Origin: Microbispora rosea
GTDB lineage: Bacteria > Actinomycetota > Actinomycetes > Streptosporangiales > Streptosporangiaceae
Assembly (NCBI RefSeq): GCF_900156315.1
Contig: NZ_FTNI01000022.1
Span: 26,751 to 90,750 of the forward strand
Length of the DNA: 64,000 bases
Reading direction: 5' to 3'
A model generated the notes under the pieces. That model saw nothing but the letters and a program-made list of their open reading frames with translations, was not told the origin of the DNA and made no database searches. A program made the translations under genes and the position numbers. Of the stretch, positions 9,506 to 17,425 are shown piece after piece; position 1 is the first letter of the stretch, and every line of letters starts with the position of its first letter.

Positions 9506-10612
9506 TCACTCGCGCACGGCCATTCCCGCCTCGGCGCAGCCGCGCGTGAGCGCGTCGAGGCCGAAGGCGTCCACGGGCCCCAGGGCGCCGGTGCCGTGCA
9601 CACCCTTAGCCAGCGCCGTCGTCGCCGCCCAGGCCAGCACGCCGGCCGTGAACTCGTACGGATCGCCTCCGACCAGGTGGACGGCGGCCAGGCGGCGGCC
9701 TCCCGCGTCGTACGCCTCGGCGACGACGCTCGACGACACGCCCGCTCCGGCGGGAGCCGGGGCGGCGCTCCCGCCCGTGCGGAGCACCCGATCGGCCAGC
9801 GCCTCGGTCGCCCGGCGGATCCCGGGCAGCGCGGCGATGACGGGCGTGGCCTTGGCCAGCACACCCGCGACCCTGGTCAGCCCGCCCAGCCAGCCGAGGT
9901 AGACGTTCACCTCGCGCAGGCCGGGATGCGCGGGCGGCAGCGTGAAGTGCTCGGAGGCCCCGATGGCCAGGCCGTGCCGCACGCGGCCGTCCACGAGGAA
10001 CCTGCGGGTGCGGCCGTGCTCGGGGACGATCCGGCCCTCACGGAAGCCGTACATCGGTTCGAGGACCATTCCCAGCGCCGAGGCGCGGGTCCCGGCGCTC
10101 GCGCGCCGCGCCGCGCCGCTGCCCTCCACGAAGTAGCCGACGTCCACGCGTACGGCTCCCGCCCCGGCCTTGCGCAGGGCCAGGGCCGCGGCGAGGTTGC
10201 CGGGCACGTAGTCGTATCCGAAGGCGGTGACCAGGGCCGCGCCCCTGGCCGCCGCGGCGGGGCCGTACCGCTGGAAGATCCGCTTGACGAACGTCGGCTC
10301 TCCGGTGGTGTCGAAGTAGATCGCGCCCGTCTCGGTCGCGGCGGCGACCGCGGCCTCCCCCCGCCGGACGAACGGGCCGACGGTCGAGATCAGCACGTCT
10401 CCCGGCGCGACGATCTTTCGTACGGACTCGGGGCGGCCGACGTCGGCGACCGCGATGGACAGGTCTCCACCCAGCGCGTCGGCGAGAGCGGCGAGCCGCG
10501 TCTGGTCCCGCCCGGCCAGCAGCGGCCGGGCCCCGCGCGCGGCGAGCGCCTCGGCGGTGAGCCTGCCGGTGAAGCCGGTGGCTCCGAACAGCACGATCCT
10601 GGGGGTGGCCAT
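9506..10612 (-). CDS. Saccharopine dehydrogenase-like NAD(P)-binding protein
   Basis: Predicted cytoplasmic oxidoreductase of 368 residues with an N-terminal Rossmann fold (VLFGATGFTGRLTAEALAARG) and the saccharopine-dehydrogenase family pattern GDVLISTVGPFVRRGE. Members include trans-acting enoyl reductases for lipids and many proteins of unknown substrate, so lysine metabolism should not be assumed. The start is the ATG at 10612. A GTG at 10663 would overlap the stop of the upstream lipoprotein gene (GTGA) and add 17 residues, which would indicate translational coupling. Both start choices are possible. Confidence 0.82.
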   Translation of the reverse strand: MATPRIVLFGATGFTGRLTAEALAARGARPLLAGRDQTRLAALADALGGDLSIAVADVGRPESVRKIVAPGDVLISTVGPFVRRGEAAVAAATETGAIYFDTTGEPTFVKRIFQRYGPAAAARGAALVTAFGYDYVPGNLAAALALRKAGAGAVRVDVGYFVEGSGAARRASAGTRASALGMVLEPMYGFREGRIVPEHGRTRRFLVDGRVRHGLAIGASEHFTLPPAHPGLREVNVYLGWLGGLTRVAGVLAKATPVIAALPGIRRATEALADRVLRTGGSAAPAPAGAGVSSSVVAEAYDAGGRRLAAVHLVGGDPYEFTAGVLAWAATTALAKGVHGTGALGPVDAFGLDALTRGCAEAGMAVRE

Positions 10613-10659
10613 CCCGCTACGGTAACCCGCCTGTCCGCTCAAGATCGGCAGTGGGCCGC

Positions 10660-11451
10660 TCACTGGCGCCGGTCGTTGGGCGGCGGATACCCGCGGTCCT
10701 TCGCGAACGGCTCCGTCGTCGGCGCGACCGTGTGCAGCGGAACGGCTCCCGCCTGGGCCAGGTCCTCGTATGTCTTGGCGGTCGAGCCCCAGGTCGTGGC
10801 CTGCACGTCGGTCGCGCCCGCCGATCCGCGCACCCCCTCGACGGTGATGACGAACCTGCGCTTGCCCCCCGGCCGCACGTCGTCCACGTACGACGTGGCC
10901 CCGCCGACGAGCTTGCCCGCCGTGTCACGCAGCAGGGCCGTGACGGCGAGGGCGGAGGCGGGCTTGCGGAACGGGTTGAGCACGTAGCCGGTGACGAGAT
11001 ACGACCCGTTCGTCAGCTTGTCCGTGCGGACGTCCGAGATCGGAAACTTGAGGAACGCCGACGGGATGCGCGGGATGGACCGCCACGAGGCGGGACGATA
11101 GTCGATCTTCACGCGGACCGGCTGGGCGGGGCTCGCGGCCTGGCCGCTGAAGGCCAGCGGGCGGCCGGGCGGCACCGCGTCCAGCGGCTGCTCCAGGTGG
11201 ACGACCTCCTTGCCGGCGGCGTCCACGGCCGTGATCACGGCGATGGCGTTCTCCCCGAAGTGCCAGCGGTTCGGGTTGCTCAGCACCCCCGCCCAGGTCA
11301 CCGCGTACCCGGCCCCCGAGCGCACGATCGAGGACACCTGCTCCTTGAGGGCCAGCGGCTGCGGGCCCTCCTGCTTGTCTTCCCTCGCGCACGACGCCAT
11401 CGCCAGAGCGGCGAGGGCGAGTGCGACGGTCATGTGGCAACGTCGCGTCAC
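10660..11451 (-). CDS. Predicted lipoprotein of unknown function
   Basis: A 263-residue exported protein. The N-terminus has a positively charged segment, a hydrophobic core and a lipobox LAMASC with the cysteine at about residue 21. This predicts lipid anchoring on the outer face of the membrane. The remainder is beta-rich with two similar segments (IRVKIDYRPASW region and GGKRRFVITVEGV region) that read like FxLYD-type beta-sandwiches, without a secure family call. The start is GTG at 11451; an ATG at 11433 would also keep the signal. It is the upstream partner of the saccharopine dehydrogenase-like gene, nearly touching it. Confidence 0.7.
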   Translation of the reverse strand: MTRRCHMTVALALAALAMASCAREDKQEGPQPLALKEQVSSIVRSGAGYAVTWAGVLSNPNRWHFGENAIAVITAVDAAGKEVVHLEQPLDAVPPGRPLAFSGQAASPAQPVRVKIDYRPASWRSIPRIPSAFLKFPISDVRTDKLTNGSYLVTGYVLNPFRKPASALAVTALLRDTAGKLVGGATSYVDDVRPGGKRRFVITVEGVRGSAGATDVQATTWGSTAKTYEDLAQAGAVPLHTVAPTTEPFAKDRGYPPPNDRRQ

Positions 11452-11525
11452 TTAGCCGTCATAACCGCTGAATGGGACGCCGCCTCCGGGACACGCACGC
11501 CCCCGCCGGTATCTTTACCGGCCGT

Positions 11526-11565
11526 CTATCGCGGGCGGACCACGCGTGTCTCGTCCCGGACCGGC
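11526..11565. repeat. Left copy of 40-bp direct repeat (remnant of ABC-F 3' end)
   Basis: These 40 bases match 14571-14610 at 38 positions in the same orientation. The right copy is the 3' end of the ABC-F gene, beginning exactly at its TAG stop. Read on the minus strand, the left copy encodes DETRVVRPR and a stop, as in the ABC-F protein, but has no gene attached. The similarity stops sharply at both ends. The two copies bracket the regulator-dehydrogenase-SDR cassette. Confidence 0.9.
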
Positions 11566-11677
11566 CACGCCGCGCTCTCCCCGCTCCTCTTCCCCCCGCA
11601 AGCCCATCGAAGTGCGGTGGGGAAGTATGGAAGCGGGGACATGCGGAAAGCGGCCGAGGAGGAACGGGGAGGACACG

Positions 11678-12547
11678 GTGGATCTCGGGGAACTGGGGTC
11701 GTTCCTGAGGTCGCGCAGGGACCGGCTGCGCCCGGAGGCCGTCGGCCTGCCGGGCGGCGGCCGGCGAAGGGTGCCCGGCCTGCGCAGGGACGAGGTGGCG
11801 GAGCTGGCGAGCCTGTCCGCCGACTACTACACGGAGCTGGAGCAGGGGCGCGGCCAGACCCCGTCGGAGCCGGTCGTGCACGCCCTGGCCCGCGCGCTGC
11901 GTCTGGGCCCGGACGAGACCGCCCACCTGTTCCACCTGGCGGGCCATCCGGCGCCGTTCGGGGCGGAGTCCGTACAGATGCAGTCGGCGCTGCAGCAGCT
12001 CATGACGCGGCTCGAGAACACACCCGCGATGGTGATCACCGACATCCACGAGGTGGTGGTGCAGAACCACAGCGCGCAGGTCCTCGTCGGCCCGCAGGCG
12101 GGGCTGACCGGAATTCGGGCCAGCTTCCTCTACCACTGGTTCACCGTCCCGGCCACCCGCGACCTCTATCCCCCGGAGGACCACGACTACCACTCCCGGC
12201 TGCTCGTCTCCGATCTGCGCGCCGCGGTCGCGCGTCGTGGCCCGACGGACGCCGTCAGCCGCGAGCTGATCGGCCACCTGCTGGACGCCAGCGACGAGTT
12301 CGCCGGGCTGTGGCGGGCGCACGAGGTCAAGGTCCGCCACGAGGAGTACAAGCGGGTCGTGAACCCGGTGCTCGGCACCCTCAAGGTCACCTGCAACAGC
12401 ATCGTCACCGCCGACGCCGCCCAGCGGCTGCTCTGGTTCGTCCCCGACGACGCCGGCGTCGTGCCGAGACTGCGCACGCTCGACCCCGCCGACGTCTGGC
12501 GCGACACGCCCGGGCCGGCGTTCGGGCTGGCCGGAACCTGGGGTTGA
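11678..12547 (+). CDS. XRE-type transcriptional regulator with MmyB-like ligand-binding domain
   Basis: A 289-residue regulator. The helix-turn-helix is at about 5-65 (RRRVPGLRRDEVAELASLSADYYTELEQGRG, shown in parts: LRRDEVAELA, YYTELEQG), the hallmark start of the MmyB family. A PAS-like ligand-binding domain follows at about 100-275. The start is GTG at 11678, preceded by GGGGAGGA at 11666-11673. It is 80 bases upstream of the alcohol dehydrogenase and SDR genes, all in one direction. MmyB-family regulators commonly control adjacent dehydrogenase or SDR genes, so it probably governs this cassette. Confidence 0.88.
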   Translation: MDLGELGSFLRSRRDRLRPEAVGLPGGGRRRVPGLRRDEVAELASLSADYYTELEQGRGQTPSEPVVHALARALRLGPDETAHLFHLAGHPAPFGAESVQMQSALQQLMTRLENTPAMVITDIHEVVVQNHSAQVLVGPQAGLTGIRASFLYHWFTVPATRDLYPPEDHDYHSRLLVSDLRAAVARRGPTDAVSRELIGHLLDASDEFAGLWRAHEVKVRHEEYKRVVNPVLGTLKVTCNSIVTADAAQRLLWFVPDDAGVVPRLRTLDPADVWRDTPGPAFGLAGTWG

Positions 12548-12627
12548 GCACCCCTGGCTGCACCGGAGCATGCCCAGCACGCTGGTGAAGGCGGCGCGGG
12601 GGCGTCAGCCGTGCAGACGGAGGAAAC

Positions 12628-13638
12628 ATGCGTGCAGCACTCGCCAGCGGGGTCGGCGCCCCGCTGTCCCTGATCGAACGTGAGATCCCGGAGCCGGGCC
12701 CGGGCGAGGTCCTGGTGAAGATCACCGCCTGCGGCGTGTGCTTCACGGACTTCAACCTGCTCCGCGGGCACTTCCCGTTCGCCCGCTTCCCGATCGTGCC
12801 CGGCCATGAGATCACCGGCATGGTCGCGGCGCTCGGCAGCGGCGTCACCGGCCTGTCCGTGGGTGACGCGGTCGGGGCCCAGTTCTTGTACGACTCCTGT
12901 GGCCATTGCGACTACTGCGTGTCCGGCGACCAGATCCTCTGCCCGGCCAAGCGCATCACCGGCGTCACGGCCGACGGCGGCTATGCCGAGTTCGGCCTGT
13001 TCAAGGGCGGATATGTGACCCCGCTCCCGGCCGGGCTCGACCCGGTGGCCGCGGCGCCGCTGATGTGCGCGGGCCTCACCGCGTTCAACGGCCTGCGCCG
13101 GGCCGGGGCCACCGCGAGCTCCCGGGTGGCGATCATCGGCGCCGGCGGCATCGGCGCCCTCGCCGTCCAGTACGCCGTCGCCATGGGCGCCCGGGTCGCC
13201 GTGATCGGCCGGTCGGCCGCGGGCGAGGGGACCGCCAAGGAACTCGGCGCGGAGATGTACGTGGCCAGCCGGGACACCGACCCGGCCGCCGCCCTCAAGG
13301 CGTGGGGCGGCGGCGCGGACGTCATCCTGAACGCCGCACCTTCAAACGAGGCCGCCTCCGCCGTCCTCACCGGGCTCGCCCCCGACGGCACGATGGTGCT
13401 CTGCGGCTACGACAACACCCCGCTCACCCTCAGCGCCCAGCCGATGGTCCTCAACCGGCTGCACGTCATGGCCTCTCCGTCCGGATCGCCCCACGACCTG
13501 CGCGACACGCTGGCCTTCTCCGCCCAGCACCGCATCCTGCCCAAGGTCACGCCGATCGGCCTCGACGAGGCACCGGCGGTTCTCGACGCCATGGGCGGCG
13601 GGTCCGGCGGCGGCCGCCGCGTCATCACGTTCGCGTGA
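12628..13638 (+). CDS. Zinc-dependent alcohol dehydrogenase (MDR superfamily)
   Basis: NAD(P)-dependent medium-chain dehydrogenase of 336 residues. The catalytic zinc site includes Cys in ACGVCFTDF and His-Glu in VPGHEITG. The structural zinc is bound by four cysteines in CGHCDYCVSGDQILC. The cofactor loop is GAGGIGALAVQYA at about 170-182. The ATG has GGAGGAAAC directly before it. The SDR gene follows after 16 bases, so the two are an operon, likely oxidising or reducing one alcohol/aldehyde pair. The substrate cannot be read from sequence. Confidence 0.92.
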   Translation: MRAALASGVGAPLSLIEREIPEPGPGEVLVKITACGVCFTDFNLLRGHFPFARFPIVPGHEITGMVAALGSGVTGLSVGDAVGAQFLYDSCGHCDYCVSGDQILCPAKRITGVTADGGYAEFGLFKGGYVTPLPAGLDPVAAAPLMCAGLTAFNGLRRAGATASSRVAIIGAGGIGALAVQYAVAMGARVAVIGRSAAGEGTAKELGAEMYVASRDTDPAAALKAWGGGADVILNAAPSNEAASAVLTGLAPDGTMVLCGYDNTPLTLSAQPMVLNRLHVMASPSGSPHDLRDTLAFSAQHRILPKVTPIGLDEAPAVLDAMGGGSGGGRRVITFA

Positions 13639-13654
13639 CTCGTAAGGAATATCG

Positions 13655-14551
13655 ATGAGCAAGACCATCCTGATCACCGGGGCGAGCTCCGGATTCGGCG
13701 CGCTGTCCGCGCGCGCCCTGGCCCGGGCCGGGCACACCGTGTACGCGGCCATGCGCGCCACCACCGGCCGCAACGCCCCGCACGTCGCCGAGGCGGCCGG
13801 CTACGCCAGGGAACTCGGCGTGGACCTGCGCACGGTCGAGCTGGACGTGCTCTCGCAGGAGTCGGTGGACGTCGCGGTCGCGACCATCCTGGCCGACACG
13901 GGCGGCATCGACGTGGTCGTGCACAACGCCGGCCACATGGTGCTCGGCCCCGCCGAGGCGTTCACCCCCGAGGAGCTCGCCGCCGTCTACGACACGAACG
14001 TGCTGGGCAGCCAGCGGCTCAACCGGGCGGTCCTGCCGCACATGCGCGAGCGGCGGCAGGGCCTGCTGCTGTGGATCGGCTCCAGCTCCACCAGGGGCGG
14101 CACCCCGCCGTACCTCGCGCCCTACTTCGCCGCCAAGGCGGCGGCCGACGCCCTCGCGGTGTCGTACGCGGCCGAGCTGGCCCGCTTCGACATCGAGACC
14201 ACCATCGTCATTCCCGGCGCGTTCACCTCGGGCACCAACCACTTCGCCAACGCCGGACACCCGGCCGAGCAGACGGTGCTCGCGGCCTACGAGGAGCGGT
14301 ACGGCGCGCTGATGGAGCAGGTGGGCGAACGGCTGGCCGCGCTGCAGCCGCCCGGCGCCGACGTGTCCCTGGTCGCCGACGCCGTCGTCCAAGTCGTGGA
14401 CACCCCGCACGGCACGCGGCCCTTCCGGGTGCACGTGGATCCGCTCGACGACGGGTCGGCCGAGGTGAGCGAGGTCGCCGACCGCATCCGCGCCCGCTTC
14501 CTCACCCGCATCGGACTGGCGGACCTGCTCGGTCCGCACTCCACCGCCTGA
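13655..14551 (+). CDS. Short-chain dehydrogenase/reductase (SDR)
   Basis: NAD(P)-dependent oxidoreductase of 298 residues with the cofactor motif TGASSGFG at 8-15, the NAG motif (HNAGHMVLG), the catalytic Ser region WIGSSS, and YFAAK as the YxxxK active site. It is preceded by AAGGAA and lies 16 bases after the alcohol dehydrogenase. It ends 19 bases before the stop of the convergent ABC-F gene. It is the last gene of the repeat-bracketed cassette. Confidence 0.92.
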   Translation: MSKTILITGASSGFGALSARALARAGHTVYAAMRATTGRNAPHVAEAAGYARELGVDLRTVELDVLSQESVDVAVATILADTGGIDVVVHNAGHMVLGPAEAFTPEELAAVYDTNVLGSQRLNRAVLPHMRERRQGLLLWIGSSSTRGGTPPYLAPYFAAKAAADALAVSYAAELARFDIETTIVIPGAFTSGTNHFANAGHPAEQTVLAAYEERYGALMEQVGERLAALQPPGADVSLVADAVVQVVDTPHGTRPFRVHVDPLDDGSAEVSEVADRIRARFLTRIGLADLLGPHSTA

Positions 14552-14570
14552 CCCTGTCGAGAAGACGCGG

Positions 14571-14610
14571 CTACCGCGGGCGGACCACGCGTGTCTCGTC
14601 CCAGACCGGC
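14571..14610. repeat. Right copy of 40-bp direct repeat (true 3' end of ABC-F gene)
   Basis: Begins at the ABC-F stop codon and covers its last 12 codons. It matches the stray copy at 11526-11565 with two substitutions. One substitution would change the encoded Trp of PVWDETR to Arg. The start-to-start distance is 3045 bases. Confidence 0.9.
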
Positions 14611-16181
14611 TCCGGCGACTCGTACACCCGCCCGTCGGAGCCGAAGACCAGGTAGCGGTCGAAGTCGGCCGCGAACCAGCGGTCGTGCGTCACCGCCAGC
14701 ACGGTGCCCGCGAAGGCGTCCAGGCCCTGTTGCAGGGCCTCGGCGCTGGCCAGGTCGAGGTTGTCGGTCGGCTCGTCGAGCAGCAGCAGCGTGGCGCCCG
14801 ACAGTTCGAGCAGCAGGATCTGCAGGCGGGCCTGCTGGCCGCCCGACAGCGTCTCGAACCGCTGCTCGGCGACCCGGCCGGCGAGCTCGTAGCGGGCCAG
14901 GGCCTTCATCGCCTCGTTCTTCAGCCGGGCGTGCTCGGTCATGACGATCTCACAGGGCGTACGGCCGAGCAGTTCGGGCCGGGCGTGGGTCTGCGCGAAA
15001 TGCCCGGGGACCACCCGCGCGCCGAGCCGCATCGCGCCCGAGTGACGCACGTCCTCCCCGGCCAGCAGCCGCAGGAAGTGCGACTTGCCGGACCCGTTCG
15101 AGCCGAGCACGGCGACCCGCTCGCCGTACCAGACCTCCAGGTCGAAGGGCTTCATGAGACCGGTCAGCTCCAGGCCCTCGCACATCACCGCGCGCTTGCC
15201 GGTGCGTCCGCCGCGCAGCCGCATGCTGATGACCTGGTCCTTCGCCGAGAGCTCCGGCGGCCCGGCCTCCTCGAACCGGCGCAGCCGGGTCTGCGCGGCG
15301 TGATAGGCGGAGCTCATGCCGTCGTTGTAGGTGGCCTTCTGCTTGAGCATGACCACCAGGCGCCTGAGCTTGGCGTGCTCCTCGTCCCAGCGCCTGCGCA
15401 GCTCGTCGAGCCGCTCGTTGCGCTCCCGCCGCGCCTCGGCGTACGTCGCGAAGCCGCCGCCGTGGATCCAGACGTTGCCCGACTCGACCGTGACGATCCG
15501 GTCGGCGGCGTTGGCGAGCAGCTGCCGGTCGTGGGAGACCAGCAGCACGGTCTTCGGCGTCTCGCGCAGCGCCGTCTCCAGCCACACCTTGCCCGGCACG
15601 TCGAGGTAGTTGTCCGGCTCGTCGAGCAGCAGCACCTGGTCGGGCCCGCGCAGCAGGGCCTCCAGCACCAGCCTCTTCTGCTCGCCGCCCGACAGAGTGG
15701 CGACCTCGCGATACTTCACCCGGTCGTACGGCGTGCCGAGTGCGGCCATCGCGCAGGCGTCCCAGAGCACCTCGATGTCGTAGCCCCCGGCGTCGGTGTA
15801 GTCGGTGATCGCCTGGGCGTACCGCATCTGGGTCTTCTCGTCGTCCCGCTCCATCATCACCAGCTCGGCGGCGTCGAGCCGTTCCGCCGCCGTCCTGACC
15901 CGTTCCGGGGCGACGCTGAGCAGCAGGTCCTGGACCGTACGGCCGTCCCTGATGTTGCCCACGAACTGCCGCATCACGCCGAGCCCGCCCGAATGGGCCA
16001 CCGAGCCCTCGACCGGCTGGAGATCGCCCGCGATCATCCGCAGCAGGGTCGTCTTGCCCGCGCCGTTCGGGCCGACCAGGGCCGCCTTGACGCCCTCCCC
16101 CACCCGGAACGAGATGTCGTTCAGCAGCATCCTGCCGTCCGGCAGCACATGCGTCAGATGCCCGACCTCGACATGCCCCAC
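14571..16181 (-). CDS. ABC-F family ATP-binding protein
   Basis: Cytoplasmic protein of 536 residues with two ATPase domains and no membrane segment, as in ABC-F translation factors that act in the ribosomal E site or protect against ribosome-targeting antibiotics. The first domain has GPNGAGKTT near 37-45 and LSGGEQKRL; the second has GSNGSGKSH and LSGGQQARL. Both have LLLLDEP-type Walker B motifs. The charged linker between them (about 235-300) is the region that reaches the peptidyl-transferase centre in resistance members. It is a single gene converging on the SDR gene. Which ABC-F subfamily it belongs to is not determined. Confidence 0.93.
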   Translation of the reverse strand: MGHVEVGHLTHVLPDGRMLLNDISFRVGEGVKAALVGPNGAGKTTLLRMIAGDLQPVEGSVAHSGGLGVMRQFVGNIRDGRTVQDLLLSVAPERVRTAAERLDAAELVMMERDDEKTQMRYAQAITDYTDAGGYDIEVLWDACAMAALGTPYDRVKYREVATLSGGEQKRLVLEALLRGPDQVLLLDEPDNYLDVPGKVWLETALRETPKTVLLVSHDRQLLANAADRIVTVESGNVWIHGGGFATYAEARRERNERLDELRRRWDEEHAKLRRLVVMLKQKATYNDGMSSAYHAAQTRLRRFEEAGPPELSAKDQVISMRLRGGRTGKRAVMCEGLELTGLMKPFDLEVWYGERVAVLGSNGSGKSHFLRLLAGEDVRHSGAMRLGARVVPGHFAQTHARPELLGRTPCEIVMTEHARLKNEAMKALARYELAGRVAEQRFETLSGGQQARLQILLLELSGATLLLLDEPTDNLDLASAEALQQGLDAFAGTVLAVTHDRWFAADFDRYLVFGSDGRVYESPEPVWDETRVVRPR

Positions 16182-16339
16182 CGCGGATCTCCTGCTCGGA
16201 TGTGTTCGTGCGCTTCCCGCGCAGGCTACTCACCACATCTACACGCGGCATCTCTTTTTCGTCGGCCACGCCGTCGAGACGCTCTTCGGGCGGAGCCACC
16301 GAGGAACCGGCCGGTCTCGAAGCGTTCCCGTCTCCGGAG

Positions 16340-16372
16340 CATAGGAACGGTTCGGGACCAAGTGTTCCTATG
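16340..16372. promoter_or_regulatory. Inverted repeat overlapping the Fic start codon
   Basis: CATAGGAAC (16340-16348) and GTTCCTATG (16364-16372) are perfect 9-bp arms around a 15-base centre that itself contains GGT/ACC. The second arm contains the putative ATG of the Fic gene (16370-16372). It may be an operator in the 188-base gap between the divergent ABC-F and Fic genes, or an RNA hairpin hiding the Fic start. The sequence is clear; the role is inferred. Confidence 0.55.
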
Positions 16373-17188
16373 GAGCGAAGGGAGCGACTGGCCAAGGCGG
16401 ATCTGGCATCACGTGCCGGCATAGAGACGCATGACGACACGGCCTACGCCGTCCTTGGAAACGTCAGGGCGATGGAATCAGCTCTCGATCTCGCGGACGC
16501 GCCGAGGATCGACGTCGAGGACATTCTGACGCTCCACCGGAAGTTGTTCGGCGGAACTCGGGACGAACGCTTCGGCGGACAGATCAGGGCCGAGCAGAAC
16601 TGGGTCGGTGGGACCGGGATGTCACCATGCACAGCCGATTTCGTTCCTCCCCCACCCGACCGGGTCCATGATCTCCTCGAGGACCTGTGCGCGTACATCT
16701 CAGGAGACGAACATCCCGCTCTGGTGCAAGCCGCCATCGCTCACGCTCAGTTCGAGACGATCCATCCGTTCGTCGACGGCAACGGCCGCACGGGGCGAGC
16801 ACTCATCCATCTGATCCTCAAGAGGCGGGGGCTGGCGCCCCGTGTCGTCCCGCCGATCAGTCTGGTTCTGGCGTCGCACGCCGATGCCTACGTCTCCGCG
16901 CTCACCGCGTACCGCTACGAAGGAGCCGCCGACTCACGCCGAGCCCAGGAGGGAATCGGGCCGATTCGGCGCGGACTCATCAGCGCTCTCACCGGATTCG
17001 AGCGTGCCCTCGCCAGGCACCACCCGCGCGTCCGGTCCCCTACCGCCCATGAGGCGTTTGTGCCGCGACGCCTGCCGCCGTGGGCGGCCGACGAGGTGCG
17101 GAGGGTGTGTCCCCGCTGCCGGGCCGAGACGGGGAAGGGTCAGGGCCGGCTCTGGCAGCGCACCTCCCCTCGTCCATGCGGCCCCTGA
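16370..17188 (+). CDS. Fic/DOC family protein, short form
   Basis: Predicted AMP-transferase (or other nucleotidyl transferase) of 272 residues from the ATG at 16370. The active-site motif HPFVDGNGRTGR is complete at 132-143. The preceding flap segment (PPPPDRVHDLLEDLCAYI) also fits actinobacterial Fic proteins. Relatives usually carry about 100 more N-terminal residues including an inhibitory SxxxEG helix and a winged-helix C-terminus. Here neither is recognisable, and no good ribosome site precedes the ATG. An in-frame ATG at 16202 adds 56 unrelated residues. It may be a decaying gene or an uninhibited short form. The start is uncertain. Confidence 0.72.
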   Translation: MERRERLAKADLASRAGIETHDDTAYAVLGNVRAMESALDLADAPRIDVEDILTLHRKLFGGTRDERFGGQIRAEQNWVGGTGMSPCTADFVPPPPDRVHDLLEDLCAYISGDEHPALVQAAIAHAQFETIHPFVDGNGRTGRALIHLILKRRGLAPRVVPPISLVLASHADAYVSALTAYRYEGAADSRRAQEGIGPIRRGLISALTGFERALARHHPRVRSPTAHEAFVPRRLPPWAADEVRRVCPRCRAETGKGQGRLWQRTSPRPCGP

Positions 17189-17257
17189 GATCCGACCGCT
17201 GAGGACCCTGCCGAGAGCCGCCCCCGGAATCAGGCCCTGGGATCCGGCCCCGGATCC

Positions 17258-17322
17258 GCTCTGAGATGCGGCTCTGAGATGCGGCTCTGAGATGCGGCTC
17301 TGAGATGCGGCTCTGAGATCTG
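17258..17322. repeat. 13-bp tandem repeat (four exact copies plus one degenerate)
   Basis: GCTCTGAGATGCG is repeated head to tail at 17258-17309 (four exact copies), and a fifth copy at 17310-17322 diverges at its end. It lies in the 237-base gap between the Fic gene and the adenylating enzyme, about 100 bases before the latter's start. Related GCTCTGAGATC-like words occur just upstream. It is a variable-number candidate that could affect promoter spacing. Confidence 0.9.
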
Positions 17323-17425
17323 GTGCCCGATCTTTTTCCACAGTTCCGGAATCCCTTGACCTGGTGGCGAATCGCCCGGAAATAGCCTGGCATTTCAGGG
17401 GATTTCCGAGTCAAAGGGGCCGGAT

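Noticed and set aside
11526..14610. Transposon ends or target-site duplication
   Set aside because: No transposase and no inverted termini. The 40-bp direct repeat is gene-derived and much longer than typical target duplications.
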